Shown piece by piece: positions 34,344-42,985 of a stretch of 64,000 nt of DNA. The stretch lies in contig JOAZ01000011.1 of assembly GCA_000720535.1 (NCBI GenBank), positions 1-64,000 of the forward strand. The letters run 5' to 3'. Below the pieces are notes generated by a model, which did not search any database, was not told the DNA's origin, and worked only from the letters and a program-made list of their open reading frames with translations. The translations under genes and the position numbers were made by a program. This stretch comes from Streptomyces halstedii. GTDB taxonomy: Bacteria > Actinomycetota > Actinomycetes > Streptomycetales > Streptomycetaceae. Each line of letters starts with the position of its first letter. The stretch's first letter is position 1.

Positions 34344-34436
34344 GTTCTTCACCTGCCCACCCTACTGGCCGACACGCGAAAGAAGTGTGCCGACCATCGC
34401 ATGCGGGGAGGGTGCGGGAGCTGCTGAAGTGGATCC

Positions 34437-35240
34437 ATGGACGTGGTGATACTGATCGGGGTCGGGCTCCTCACCGGGGCGACGACGGTGCTGTTCGGGT
34501 TCGGTGGCGGATTCGTCGCGGTCCCGGTCGTGGTGTGGGCGGACGCCGCACTCGGGCCGGACGCGATGAGGGTGGCGACGGCCACCTCGGCCCTGGTGAT
34601 GGTGGTGAACGCGGGGTTCGCCACAGCCGTCACGCCCGCTCGGGTACTGGCCGCGCTCCGTGGCAGCGGGATGCTGCTGTTCCTGCTGGCACTCGGGGGC
34701 TGGGCCGGTGCGGTCGCCACGCGTCTCGCTCCGGCCGATCTGGCCCGTTGGGCGTTCATCGGGTACGTCACGGTCACCATCGGTGACGTACTGCTACGGC
34801 CCGGTTTCCTGCGTCCCCGGGTCCTTCACGAGGCGGACCCGGCCACCGCGCGTCCGCTGCCGGCCGTGGTCGGGGCGCCCGTGGGCGCGATCGCGGCCTT
34901 CCTGGGGGTGGGAGGCAGTGTCATGACGGTCCCCGCGATGCGGCGGGCCGGACACACCATGCACACGGCCACCGCGCTCGCCAACCCCCTCACCCTCGCC
35001 ATCGCGCTCCCGGCCACCGTGGTGGCCTTGAGCGGCGCGGCGCTCCCGGTGGCCGCGGACGTGCCCGTCCGTCTGGTGGGCCTGATCGATCTCCGTGCCG
35101 CCTCGGCGCTGCTGCTGGGAGCATTGCCGGTGATCGCGGTGCTGCGGCGGCGCCCGCCACGCATCCCGGACCGCACCTATGCCTGGGCGTACGTCGGGCT
35201 GCTGGCCACGGTGAGCGTCGCGATGGTGTGCGCGTCCTAG
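34437..35240 (+). CDS. TauE/SafE-family membrane transporter
   Basis: A 267-residue protein with about eight hydrophobic helices. It shows the two-repeat pattern of sulfite-exporter/permease proteins: GATTVLFGFGGGFVAVPVVV near the start and GAIAAFLGVGGSVMTVPAMR about residues 142-161, each with the GxGGG-x-PxL-like core. Members export sulfite, sulfoacetate or other small organic anions. The divergent AraC gene suggests substrate-inducible export. No sulfur-metabolism gene is near, so the substrate is open. Confidence 0.9.
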   Translation: MDVVILIGVGLLTGATTVLFGFGGGFVAVPVVVWADAALGPDAMRVATATSALVMVVNAGFATAVTPARVLAALRGSGMLLFLLALGGWAGAVATRLAPADLARWAFIGYVTVTIGDVLLRPGFLRPRVLHEADPATARPLPAVVGAPVGAIAAFLGVGGSVMTVPAMRRAGHTMHTATALANPLTLAIALPATVVALSGAALPVAADVPVRLVGLIDLRAASALLLGALPVIAVLRRRPPRIPDRTYAWAYVGLLATVSVAMVCAS

Positions 35241-35341
35241 ACCACGGCCTGGCGGGGCGGCTGCCCTGACCGGTTGGGTGGCTCAGCGGCTGGTGTCGGG
35301 AACAGGGACGGTCGGGGCCGGACCAGCGACCGCGCAGGGTT

Positions 35342-36157
35342 TCAGGCATCCTCGGACCGGGCGGCGACCCCGTCCAGGCCGGTGCAGTAGGTGATCGTCG
35401 CATCGTCCGCCTCCACCCCGTGGTACGCCTCCGCCTGCCGGACACGCCGGATGATCTCGGCCGGTCCGCACGAAGCCAGAAGGGCCAGGACCTCCGGCCA
35501 GTCGGCGAGCCGGAACCGGTCCACGACACGGCCGGCTCCGTTGCTGAGCAGGACGGCACCGGTCACCCCGAGGACCGGACAGCTTCCGGTGACCGCCTCG
35601 TCCGCCGCTCTCGGATCGTCCCTGGCCACCCAGAAGCCGCCCGGCTGGTTCCGGTTGGCGCGCAGGTCTCCGAGAAGTCGGTGGTATTCCTCGCTGTCCG
35701 GGGCGACCCCCTCAAGCGCGGACCGGTACGGCTCGCTGATGACCACCTCCCGGGGATCCGAGACCACGAGCGGCGCGCCGTCCGCTCGTTCGAGGACGAG
35801 GACCGCGTCGCCGAGCACCAGGTATTCGACGACGCCGTCGCAGAGGCGCAGGACGGCCACCGCCGCGGACGGGCTGAGGGGGTCGGCGATGTCGCAGGTG
35901 TCCCGGTGTTCGTCCGTCACCCGCTCGACGGCCTCGGCGAGCAGGGTGGAAAGACCGTGGTCCGGCGCGAGCGACAGGCGGCTGAGCAAGGAGGTTCCGA
36001 GGCGGCCGGCGTACCAGGCCACCCCGTGCCGGCACATCGATTCGGTGCCGGGGACACCGGCGCCGTCGACCAGTACCGCCGCGGCCGGTACCACGCCGGT
36101 GAAGTCCTCGTTGGTGTGACCGGCACGCGCCGCCGTGGTCGTCATCGTCACCCGCAT
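35342..36157 (-). CDS. PP2C-like phosphatase-domain protein
   Basis: A 271-residue protein: GHTNEDFTGVVPAAAVLVDGAG (about 14-35) is the metal-binding start of a PP2C-type fold, and SPSAAVAVLRL and VLSNGAGRVVD follow at the expected places. The ligands are only partly canonical (NED in place of NED/NQD, and DGAG in place of DGxG), so activity is uncertain. ATG 36157 or ATG 36145 may be used; neither has a perfect ribosome site. It converges on the TauE gene. A role in Ser/Thr dephosphorylation is inferred from the fold. Confidence 0.75.
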   Translation of the reverse strand: MRVTMTTTAARAGHTNEDFTGVVPAAAVLVDGAGVPGTESMCRHGVAWYAGRLGTSLLSRLSLAPDHGLSTLLAEAVERVTDEHRDTCDIADPLSPSAAVAVLRLCDGVVEYLVLGDAVLVLERADGAPLVVSDPREVVISEPYRSALEGVAPDSEEYHRLLGDLRANRNQPGGFWVARDDPRAADEAVTGSCPVLGVTGAVLLSNGAGRVVDRFRLADWPEVLALLASCGPAEIIRRVRQAEAYHGVEADDATITYCTGLDGVAARSEDA

Positions 36158-36423
36158 CTCCCGCCGCCGCCCTTCCGCTGGTTTGCCGGTATCCGGATAC
36201 GAGGGTCGCAGAAGATCTACCGCCGACACGCTTCCGTACACCGGTCGGGCAGCGGACCGGCCGGATCTCGCGCAGACCTGTGCGGCGGCCGGTCGACGAA
36301 CCGGTCGCTGTACAGGGCGGCACGGCTGCCGGGGACGGGCCGGGCCGCGCCGGTTCCCGTACCGCCTGTGCCGGGGTGTCCGGACCGGTCGCGGCAGCCG
36401 GGCCGTACGCGATCGGCCGGCCG

Positions 36424-38607
36424 TCACGGGTCCGCGATGTCCAGGGTGACCTTCGACCGTGGGCAGCCCATGCACGTCAGTACGTAGCCGTCGGCCTTCT
36501 GTTGCGGGGTGAGGCAGTTCGGCTCGTTCTGTGTGACCTCTCCGCTGCGGAGCCGCACCATGCAGTCGCCGCAGTTCCCGACCGTGCACGAATGCGGCAT
36601 CGGCAGCCCCGCGGCGAGACCCGCGTCCAGCAGCGTCTGGCCGGGCTCGACCACCACCGTACCGACCCGGCGCCCGTCCTCCTCCACGGTCATCTCCTGA
36701 GGCGCCGTCACCACGGTCCCGGTGTCCGCCGCGCTGGTGTAGCTCTCGTGGTGCACCAGTCCGTCCGGGACTCCCAGCCCGGTCAGGACGCCCTGGACGA
36801 CGTCCATCAGCGGGGCGGGGCCGCAGACGTAGTAGTGGGCGTCCTCGGCCGGGACGAGACCGGTGACCCAACGACGGACGCCGTCCGCGTCGAGCCGCCC
36901 GTCCTGATCGGTCAGGACGTGGGTGACCGACAGCCGGTCGGGGTCGTCCTTCGCCAGCCGGGTCAGCTCGTCGGCGAAAATGACCTCGCCCGCACTGCTG
37001 TTGCTGTAGAGCAGTGTGGTCCGGCCGTGGCCCGGCCGGGCGGCGAGCTGTGCGCGGATCATGCTCATCATCGGCGTCACACCGCTGCCCGCCGCGATGA
37101 GCACGGTCTCGTCCGGCGGGTGCGGCTCGGCGTGGAAGGACCCCGACGGGCCGCGCACCGCGAGGCGGTCCCCGGGACGCAGGCTCCGGTGCGCGTGGGT
37201 GGAGAACCGGCCGCCCTCGACGTGCTTGACGGTGACCTCCAGCCGGGACGAACCGGGCGCCGACGATGCCGAGTAGGCCCGTCGCACCGGGCGCCCGTCG
37301 ATGTCGGCGACGAGCGTGAAGAACTGGCCGGGCCGGAAGTCGAACGTCCCCGGGTTCCCGCCGGCGTCCTCCAGGACCAGCGTGACGGCGCTCGGTGTCT
37401 CCCTGCGCACCTCGGTGACGCGCACCTCCCGCAGAGGGTGGGCCGCTCCGCCGCCGCCGGCGGAATGCCGGCGAGGGACGCCACGGCGCCGGCCGCCCGC
37501 GCCCGGTTCGACGTCTTCGTACCCCTCCCTCCGCAGCCCGGAACGGTACGCACGGTTCATCACCAGCCGCAGCAACCGGGTCATCCCCGGGACCGCGCCG
37601 ACGGCCTTCAGCAGGAACGCGCGTGAACCCCCGCCGTTCTCGGCCGAGTTGGCGGCGAGGTGTCCTCCCGCCAGTGCCATCAGGTCCGGCACCGCGCCTT
37701 TGTCGAGGTGCGCGCCGGGGCTCCAGAGCCGCGAGCGCGCCACGGCGTCGTTCCCGGCCGCCTCGGCGTGCTCGACGTCGATGAGCAGCGCCAGTTGCGG
37801 GGACATCCCGCGCAGCGCCATCGTCTCCAGCAGCGCCGCGTCGTCGGTGATCGTGCCGCGGCCGCGGACGTGCAGCACTCCGCCGCGTCCCGGAACGAGC
37901 GCGGCGAACGAAAGCCGGTCGTCCCGCAGCAGGTTGTGGAGTGTGTCGGCGCGTTTGTTGCCCTTCCGGTCCGGGATGACGAGCGTGCGGCTGTCCAGGA
38001 TCCGGGCCACCGCCCGCCGGTCCCCGCGCGGGCTCGTGTCACTCCCGCCGGACGCGTCCCACGTGGACAGCGCGAGGAACGGGGCCGCCGCCAGGAACTC
38101 GGCTACGCCGGGCCGGCTCAGGGGCCCGTCGCCGGAGATCGCGGCGGCCGGCTCGGCCGGGCCGGGTGGCTGCCACAGGCGGGACCGGAGGACGGCCTGC
38201 GCGCAGTGCACGTACGCCTCCTCGATGTCGACGGCCGTCTCCGCGCCCCTGCGCGCGGCCACCGAACCGTTGACGCGCAGGGTCTCCCCCACGCCGGGCA
38301 GGAGGAAGAAGACCGAGACCGGACCGTGCGGGTCGCCGGACTCGGGCAGGGCGAACGAGATCCGCGTGGGTGAGTGGACGCGCGCGAATCCCGGCGCGCC
38401 GCCGACGAAGGTCGTCCTGCTGGTGCCGTCGGCGTCCCGGTAGCCGAGGGCCGCGATCGGGCACCGGGCGAGTACGGCCCTGCACCCCTCGTCGAGGGCG
38501 CTGATCTGCTTGAGCATGATCATCGGCGCCGGACGGCCGATGATCGTCTCGACCTCGTCCACCGTCGTCAGCCGACGCGGGGTGCTCAAACGCTTTGCCT
38601 GCCGCAC
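36424..38607 (-). CDS. PPOX-like flavin domain fused to ferredoxin reductase and [2Fe-2S] ferredoxin
   Basis: A 727-residue three-part protein. Residues about 25-330 contain a tandem pyridoxamine-phosphate-oxidase-like split barrel (CPIAALGYRDADGTSRTTFVG; then PFLALSTWDASGGSDTSPRG and a repeat). Residues about 415-640 are a ferredoxin:NAD(P)+ reductase (RPGQFFTLVAD, RRAYSASSAP, VLIAAGSGVTPMMSMI, YYVCGPAPLMDVV). The C-terminus is a plant-type ferredoxin with HSCTVGNCGDC and a fourth Cys in LTCMGC. GTG 38607 has AGAGG 8-9 bases upstream. It would pass electrons from NAD(P)H through FAD and the cluster to the flavin domain or an external acceptor. A divergent TetR gene is the likely regulator. 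Confidence 0.9.
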   Translation of the reverse strand: MRQAKRLSTPRRLTTVDEVETIIGRPAPMIMLKQISALDEGCRAVLARCPIAALGYRDADGTSRTTFVGGAPGFARVHSPTRISFALPESGDPHGPVSVFFLLPGVGETLRVNGSVAARRGAETAVDIEEAYVHCAQAVLRSRLWQPPGPAEPAAAISGDGPLSRPGVAEFLAAAPFLALSTWDASGGSDTSPRGDRRAVARILDSRTLVIPDRKGNKRADTLHNLLRDDRLSFAALVPGRGGVLHVRGRGTITDDAALLETMALRGMSPQLALLIDVEHAEAAGNDAVARSRLWSPGAHLDKGAVPDLMALAGGHLAANSAENGGGSRAFLLKAVGAVPGMTRLLRLVMNRAYRSGLRREGYEDVEPGAGGRRRGVPRRHSAGGGGAAHPLREVRVTEVRRETPSAVTLVLEDAGGNPGTFDFRPGQFFTLVADIDGRPVRRAYSASSAPGSSRLEVTVKHVEGGRFSTHAHRSLRPGDRLAVRGPSGSFHAEPHPPDETVLIAAGSGVTPMMSMIRAQLAARPGHGRTTLLYSNSSAGEVIFADELTRLAKDDPDRLSVTHVLTDQDGRLDADGVRRWVTGLVPAEDAHYYVCGPAPLMDVVQGVLTGLGVPDGLVHHESYTSAADTGTVVTAPQEMTVEEDGRRVGTVVVEPGQTLLDAGLAAGLPMPHSCTVGNCGDCMVRLRSGEVTQNEPNCLTPQQKADGYVLTCMGCPRSKVTLDIADP

Positions 38608-38776
38608 GGGGATTCCTCTTGTCTGGAAACAGAACGGGTCGGGACGGGGCGCCGGTGGCCGGCGGACGAGACGTCCCGCCCGCGCACGACACGGCTCGGG
38701 CAGGTGCGCGCGAGGGCTCACGACCCGCCACCCTCCTCGGCAGGCGCCTTGTTTCCGCAGTTCATGGCACTATTGT

Positions 38777-38804
38777 GAGTAATAGCTCAGCTCTTTGGCT
38801 ACTC
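38777..38804. promoter_or_regulatory. imperfect palindrome between the reductase fusion and tetR
   Basis: GAGTA (38777-38781) and TACTC (38800-38804) bracket an AGC...GCT core in an AT-rich patch, 28 bases before the tetR ATG and 170 bases from the reductase start. Size and place fit a TetR operator. Confidence 0.4.
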
Positions 38805-38832
38805 GCTTTTCACGCCTTGAGAGGGACCTCGG

Positions 38833-39453
38833 ATGCCGTCCGACGACCGTCGTCTTCAGCCACGTCGCAAGCCCCGCCAGGTGCGTGCCGAGCTCACCCG
38901 CGAGCGCATCCTCACCGCCGCTGCTCACGTTTTCGCCGAGTACGGCTACGCCGCCGGCACCACCAACCGCATCGCCGAGCGCGCACGCGTCTCCATCGGC
39001 TCGCTGTACCAGTACTTCCCGAACAAGGACGCCGTCCTCGCCGAACTGCTGGTGCGGCACATCGACCGTGGCGCGTGGACGTGGGCCGACCAGCTCGATC
39101 TGTCTGCCGGGAGCCTGGAGGCGACGGTGCGGGCGCTGGTCCGTGACGCGATCGACCACCACAGCGACGATCCGCAACTCCTGCGGATCATGATCGAAGA
39201 GGCGTCCTTCTCGCAGGCGTTGCTCGACACGATCGACCGGCACGGAAGGAACCGCGTCGGTCAGGTGCGCGATGTTCTCGCCCGGCACCCGGACGTCCAT
39301 GTGCGCGACCTGGACACGGCGGCCGAACTGATCGTGTTCACCGTGGAGTTGAACACGCACAAGGTCATGGCCGACCCACGGAGCATCCCGGCCGAGACCC
39401 TTGAGAACGAACTGGTGGACATGGTCACCCGCTATCTGCGCGGCGAGCGGTAG
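38833..39453 (+). CDS. TetR-family regulator divergent from the reductase fusion
   Basis: A 206-residue repressor-type protein. The helix-turn-helix is ILTAAAHVFAEYGYAAGTTNRIAERARVSIGSLYQYFPNK region (about 26-65). The C-terminal ligand domain ends normally (MVTRYLRGER). It is divergent from the PPOX-reductase gene, with the palindrome between them, suggesting local control of that redox protein by a small lipophilic or quinone-like ligand. Confidence 0.92.
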   Translation: MPSDDRRLQPRRKPRQVRAELTRERILTAAAHVFAEYGYAAGTTNRIAERARVSIGSLYQYFPNKDAVLAELLVRHIDRGAWTWADQLDLSAGSLEATVRALVRDAIDHHSDDPQLLRIMIEEASFSQALLDTIDRHGRNRVGQVRDVLARHPDVHVRDLDTAAELIVFTVELNTHKVMADPRSIPAETLENELVDMVTRYLRGER

Positions 39454-39646
39454 CCGCCCGCCGACCCGGATCGCGGTGGGGGCGGGACGTGCGGAAGCGT
39501 CTTCCCCGTGGGGAGTACGGGCAGTCGGAGTGTTCCGGACAGGATGCGGGCACGCGCCGGGCCGTTGTTCCCGCCGTCGACGGTGCGACCGCGGGGCGAC
39601 GGGGCGCGGGACCCGCCTGAGGAGACGTGCTGTCCGCCTCGACCGT

Positions 39647-40219
39647 CTACGCCCTGGTCAGCGGATGCGCCTGGCGGGCGTCGCCGCCTTCCGGCTCACC
39701 TGCTGCCGCGGGCTCGGCCGCCGCGGGGCATGGCGTGGAAGCGGTGCGGAGGCACGGCGTGGGGCACGGTGCGGGGCACCGCCGGGCTTCCACCGACGCT
39801 GGGGGCCTCGCCAGGAACGCCCAGGAGCGGGAGCCAACCCTCGTCGGCGTGCGTGTCCGCCTGGCGGCCGCCAGGAGCGTGGTGACGGTCGCGGGCTCGG
39901 CACCGGTCACTGTGGCGATCTGGTCGACGCTCAGCCGCAGCTTGTCGTGGAAGAGGGACGCGTCCTCGGCGGCGGTGAGCGTACGGCCGCTCCGGCGGGC
40001 GACGACCCGTGTGTGCTGCCGCCAGGCCCAAGCCGAGGGGCACCGCTCGGAGACGACGGTGGTCCAGTTGCCCGCCACGAGGTCGAAGAGGTGGGAGACC
40101 GCGATACGGGCTTCCTCCGGAGCGAGGAGGGCCGAGGCGTAGGAATGGTAGGCGGGGCGGTGCAGGTCGTAGAACGCGTAGAAGGAGTTCGTGAGGACGG
40201 CGGGCCGGGCGGGCTTCAT
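39647..40219 (-). CDS. sigma-factor-like small HTH protein
   Basis: A protein of about 190 residues beginning at ATG 40219 (AGGAG 7 bases upstream). The first 125 residues read like the C-terminal part of a sigma-70 protein: NSFYAFYDLHRPAYHSYASALL, then a helical region and SVDQIATVTGAEPATVTTLLAAARRTR, which resembles region 4. The remaining 60 residues are Pro/Ala/Arg-rich and may be disordered or the result of a lost stop. It lies 23 bases after the XRE gene and belongs with it. A full sigma region 2 is not evident, so a true sigma function is doubtful. Confidence 0.65.
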   Translation of the reverse strand: MKPARPAVLTNSFYAFYDLHRPAYHSYASALLAPEEARIAVSHLFDLVAGNWTTVVSERCPSAWAWRQHTRVVARRSGRTLTAAEDASLFHDKLRLSVDQIATVTGAEPATVTTLLAAARRTRTPTRVGSRSWAFLARPPASVEARRCPAPCPTPCLRTASTPCPAAAEPAAAGEPEGGDARQAHPLTRA

Positions 40220-40242
40220 GGTCATTCTCCTCCCGGTCGTGG

Positions 40243-41181
40243 TCAGCCGAAGGCGTCGGCGGGGAAGGTGCGGCCGACCGCCTCGACACTGCTCCGGGCC
40301 TTGCGCCAGAGCGGGCGGGTGATGTCGGGCAGGCTCTGGAAGGCGGTGGTGAGCTGGTGGATGACCGGCCACGCCGGGATGCCGGGGCCTTCGAACGCCT
40401 GGTGCAACTCGGCCTCGGTGACGGTGTTCTGGACGGAGGCGAGGATCCTCTCGTCGCTGGGGGACCCGGCGGCGTAGCGCAGGGCCCGCAGGTAGGAGCG
40501 CAGGGTGCGCACCGGGTCGCTCCCACCGTCCTGCACGCCGGTGGCGACGTCCCATAACGGCTTGACGAGGTCCGGGTTGCCGCCGCACGTGTCGGCGATC
40601 ATCTTCACGTGCTGCAGGGAGACGTCCCGCTCGCCGGAGAGCATGCGTGAGACGTAGGACGGGTCGATGGTCATGTGCTCGGCGAGTACGCGCTGGGAGA
40701 TACCGGAGTGCTTCCACATGAGGGTGAGCGCGCAGGCCAGGCGCTGGCGGGGCCGGCGCAGCGAGTTCTTCGCGGTCGGTGGGTCGTCGGGCTGCGGGGA
40801 GGCCGAGGCCGTACGCATCGGGCGGCGGCGGGCAGCCAGGTTCCGGTCGACCGTCCGGGGGTCGTACTTCTTGCGCAGCCGGTCCTCGGTGAGGTTCAGC
40901 ATGGGCGCGAGGTCGGCGAGCGGTTCGCCCTGGGACCTCTGGCGGACGACGAGGGCCGCGGTCGCCTCCTCGACGAGGCCCTGGGCCATGACGACGAAAC
41001 CGAGCAGTTCGGAGGCCGACGCCGCGCCGTCGGAGGCGCGGTTGATGAACGCGTCACCGACCACGACGACGTCCTCGGCGATGTCGCGTACGGCTTCGGT
41101 GCAGCGCGTGGCCCGGTCGGCGTCGACGGCGGGACCGTTCCGGGCCGGCCGCTCCGGTCCGGAGTGTGGACGGTTGGGCAT
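40243..41181 (-). CDS. XRE-family helix-turn-helix regulator (long form)
   Basis: A 312-residue protein. After an N-terminal helical region (EAVRDIAEDVVVVGDAFINRAS; EATAALVVRQRSQGEPLADLAP) the cro/cI helix-turn-helix lies at about 165-225 (SGISQRVLAEHMTIDPSYVSRMLSGERDV). The C-terminal 70 residues are helical (TEAELHQAFEGPGIPAWPVI), probably ligand or partner binding. ATG 41181 has AGAGG upstream. It is followed by the sigma-like gene. This type of paired XRE/sigma-like locus is common in Streptomyces, with unknown targets. Confidence 0.85.
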   Translation of the reverse strand: MPNRPHSGPERPARNGPAVDADRATRCTEAVRDIAEDVVVVGDAFINRASDGAASASELLGFVVMAQGLVEEATAALVVRQRSQGEPLADLAPMLNLTEDRLRKKYDPRTVDRNLAARRRPMRTASASPQPDDPPTAKNSLRRPRQRLACALTLMWKHSGISQRVLAEHMTIDPSYVSRMLSGERDVSLQHVKMIADTCGGNPDLVKPLWDVATGVQDGGSDPVRTLRSYLRALRYAAGSPSDERILASVQNTVTEAELHQAFEGPGIPAWPVIHQLTTAFQSLPDITRPLWRKARSSVEAVGRTFPADAFG

Positions 41182-41635
41182 GGGAGACCTCTTTCGGGGG
41201 TGCGGGGGCGGGTATCTGTGCCCACCCGCCCGGTTGACACGGTGAGGGGACCGAGGCACGGCCGGAGACGGGAGTCGCGCTCTCGCCGTATGTCCGGGTC
41301 AGGCCCGCGACAACGGGCCCACCGGCCGACCAGCGACTATCCATGAGGGCCCGTCAGGAAAGGGCCAGGAGGGGCGGCGTCCCGGACGCCGGAAATCCCG
41401 GGATCACGGGCAGTGGCCGAAAAGGCGGCGCGCTGAGCCGGATTCCACTCACCATGACAGCCATGACATCCCCGTGCGGCGTTCGAACCACGGGCGGGGC
41501 AGGGATGATACGTTCACGACTCGGTCTCCGTGCAATCGCAGACGCACATGCAGGGAGACGGTTCGACGTCGGAGAAGAGACACGAAGGGGTTCCTTTCTT
41601 CCCGGGTTTCGGAGCTGACGTTGAGGAGTGACAAG

Positions 41636-41674
41636 AGACCCCGGCGTGAGGCGACCAACCAGTAGCCGGGGTCT
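41636..41674. terminator. hairpin AGACCCCGGC / GCCGGGGTCT
   Basis: A 10-bp perfect stem with a 19-base loop; on the plus strand it runs straight into TTTGCC. It could stop transcription in either direction across this nearly empty region. Confidence 0.55.
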
Positions 41675-42172
41675 TTGCCTGCCCGGCGAAGGCCGGGAGT
41701 CGGAATGTACTACCTTCCGCACGCGCCCGATGCCACAACGTAGGGCCGTGGGTATGGGTACCCGCCACCCCTGTGTTAATCAAGAAATCAACCATCCACA
41801 CAAAAACATCAATCAATTGATCAGACTTGATCACCGGAAACGGGCAACAGCCGCGAAGACCGCGAATTCGTCGAGCCTGAAATGCGCCCGCGCGAACCTC
41901 CGCCACGCTCGCGCCATGCCCGCGCTCCCCTTCTCGCTGTCCGTCGACGTGGGGAAACTTGTCAACGAATCCATCCGTACTCGGGGCCCTGTTAACTCGA
42001 ACGGGTGATATTCCGCATCGGTGGACAGTGACCTCGACGGCCGCGTCCTGTCTCCGCTCTGTCCGCAGCGTGTGCGCACGATCCGCGTCGGCGGGCGTCC
42101 GGGCGCGCTGGTGCGGGGAATTCGCGACGCCCGGAGCGGTGTGCGCCGCCCTGCCGCGTCGCCGGTGTGCCA

Positions 42173-42262
42173 AGGGCTCTCCCGTACTCCGTGACGGATC
42201 GGCGCGCGGCGTCGGACGGTTGGGGGCACCTCCCACGCCGTTCAGGCTGACGGGACAGCCCT
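42173..42262. repeat. 90-bp miniature inverted-repeat element, copy B (complete)
   Basis: Both ends are present: AGGGCTCTCCCGT (42173-42185) and ACGGGACAGCCCT (42250-42262) are inverted repeats with one mismatch over 13 bp. The interior, with GGGGGCACCTCCC and CCGTTCAGGC, matches the element at 11234-11316. There is no coding capacity. It is probably mobilised in trans by an IS with similar ends; none is present in the window. Confidence 0.7.
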
Positions 42263-42985
42263 GAGGGGTCCCTGTGGCGAGGTGGCCCGGCGCTGGTACC
42301 CGGTCAGTCGGCCCGGGTGAACCCCTGGGACATGTCGAGCAGCAAGGGGCGCGCGGACTCCCCGGGTGTCCGGCCTCGGGCGCGAGACGTGCGGATCGTG
42401 GCGGCCGCCGTCGCGTCCAGCACCGGCCGGGCGGGAATGCCGAGCCAGTTGCCCGGATGAGGCCGGCCGGTGGTGACCACCAGGACCGTGCCTGGCGTCT
42501 CGGGCTGTTCGACGGCGTAGGTCAGCGGACTCCGGACCAGCGCTTGGTCATACGTCGGTCGCCTTCCGGCTCTCCACCGACAGGTGACGCCGTCGCGGTG
42601 ATACGGCGTGAGCCCTTCCTGACCAGTGCCATGCCCTCCTCTTTTCTGGCGGAAGAACAAGCATCCGGCGGTACCCGCCGGTTCGCGTGGTGTCCCGATG
42701 GCGCGACGCGAACTCCCCGCCGCCGTCCGGGCCGCGTCGCCCGCACAGCCGGTGGCCGGACGCGGTGGCATTCGGACAGCCCGCCGGCCGCCGAGCGGCC
42801 CCGGATACCTGACCGGTAACGGAGATCGCACATGTCCCCCGCCTTGATCATTTACGGTGGGGGCAACCTCGTAGCTCACCGAATGAACACCCGCATCTCG
42901 TAGGCCCGTTCGAGTGCGTTGTCCACGGTGCGCTCACCCGTACACGGGGCGGGCTTCCGCGTTCCGTCCCCCCGAAAGGATGCAC

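Larger units (their letters stand above)
41182..42985. other. 1.8-kb region almost without genes
   Basis: Frames in this stretch lack steady coding bias. It contains a hairpin (41636-41674), an AT-rich patch (about 41766-41836, with several TTGATCA/TCAATT motifs), and a 90-bp inverted-repeat element (42173-42262). A minus-strand stretch at about 42310-42530 (TPGTVLVVTTGRPHPGNWLG) has coding-like bias and may be the remains of a gene, but no family is recognised. The last 100 bases serve as leader of the terpene synthase. Confidence 0.55.

Noticed and set aside
41476-41492. GTTCGAACC motif looking like a tRNA T-loop
   Set aside because: The flanking bases cannot form a T-arm or acceptor stem, and no anticodon arm is found upstream on either strand.
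41514-41549. Minus-strand micro-frame of 11 residues, MCVCDCTETES, resembling a Cys-rich leader or thiopeptide core
   Set aside because: No ribosome site precedes the ATG, no modification enzymes are near, and the next gene start on that strand is more than 300 bases away.
42304-42879. Minus-strand frame of 191 codons before the terpene synthase
   Set aside because: Only about 70 codons near its end look coding, the rest lacks bias, and no family is recognisable; treated as possible gene scraps only.
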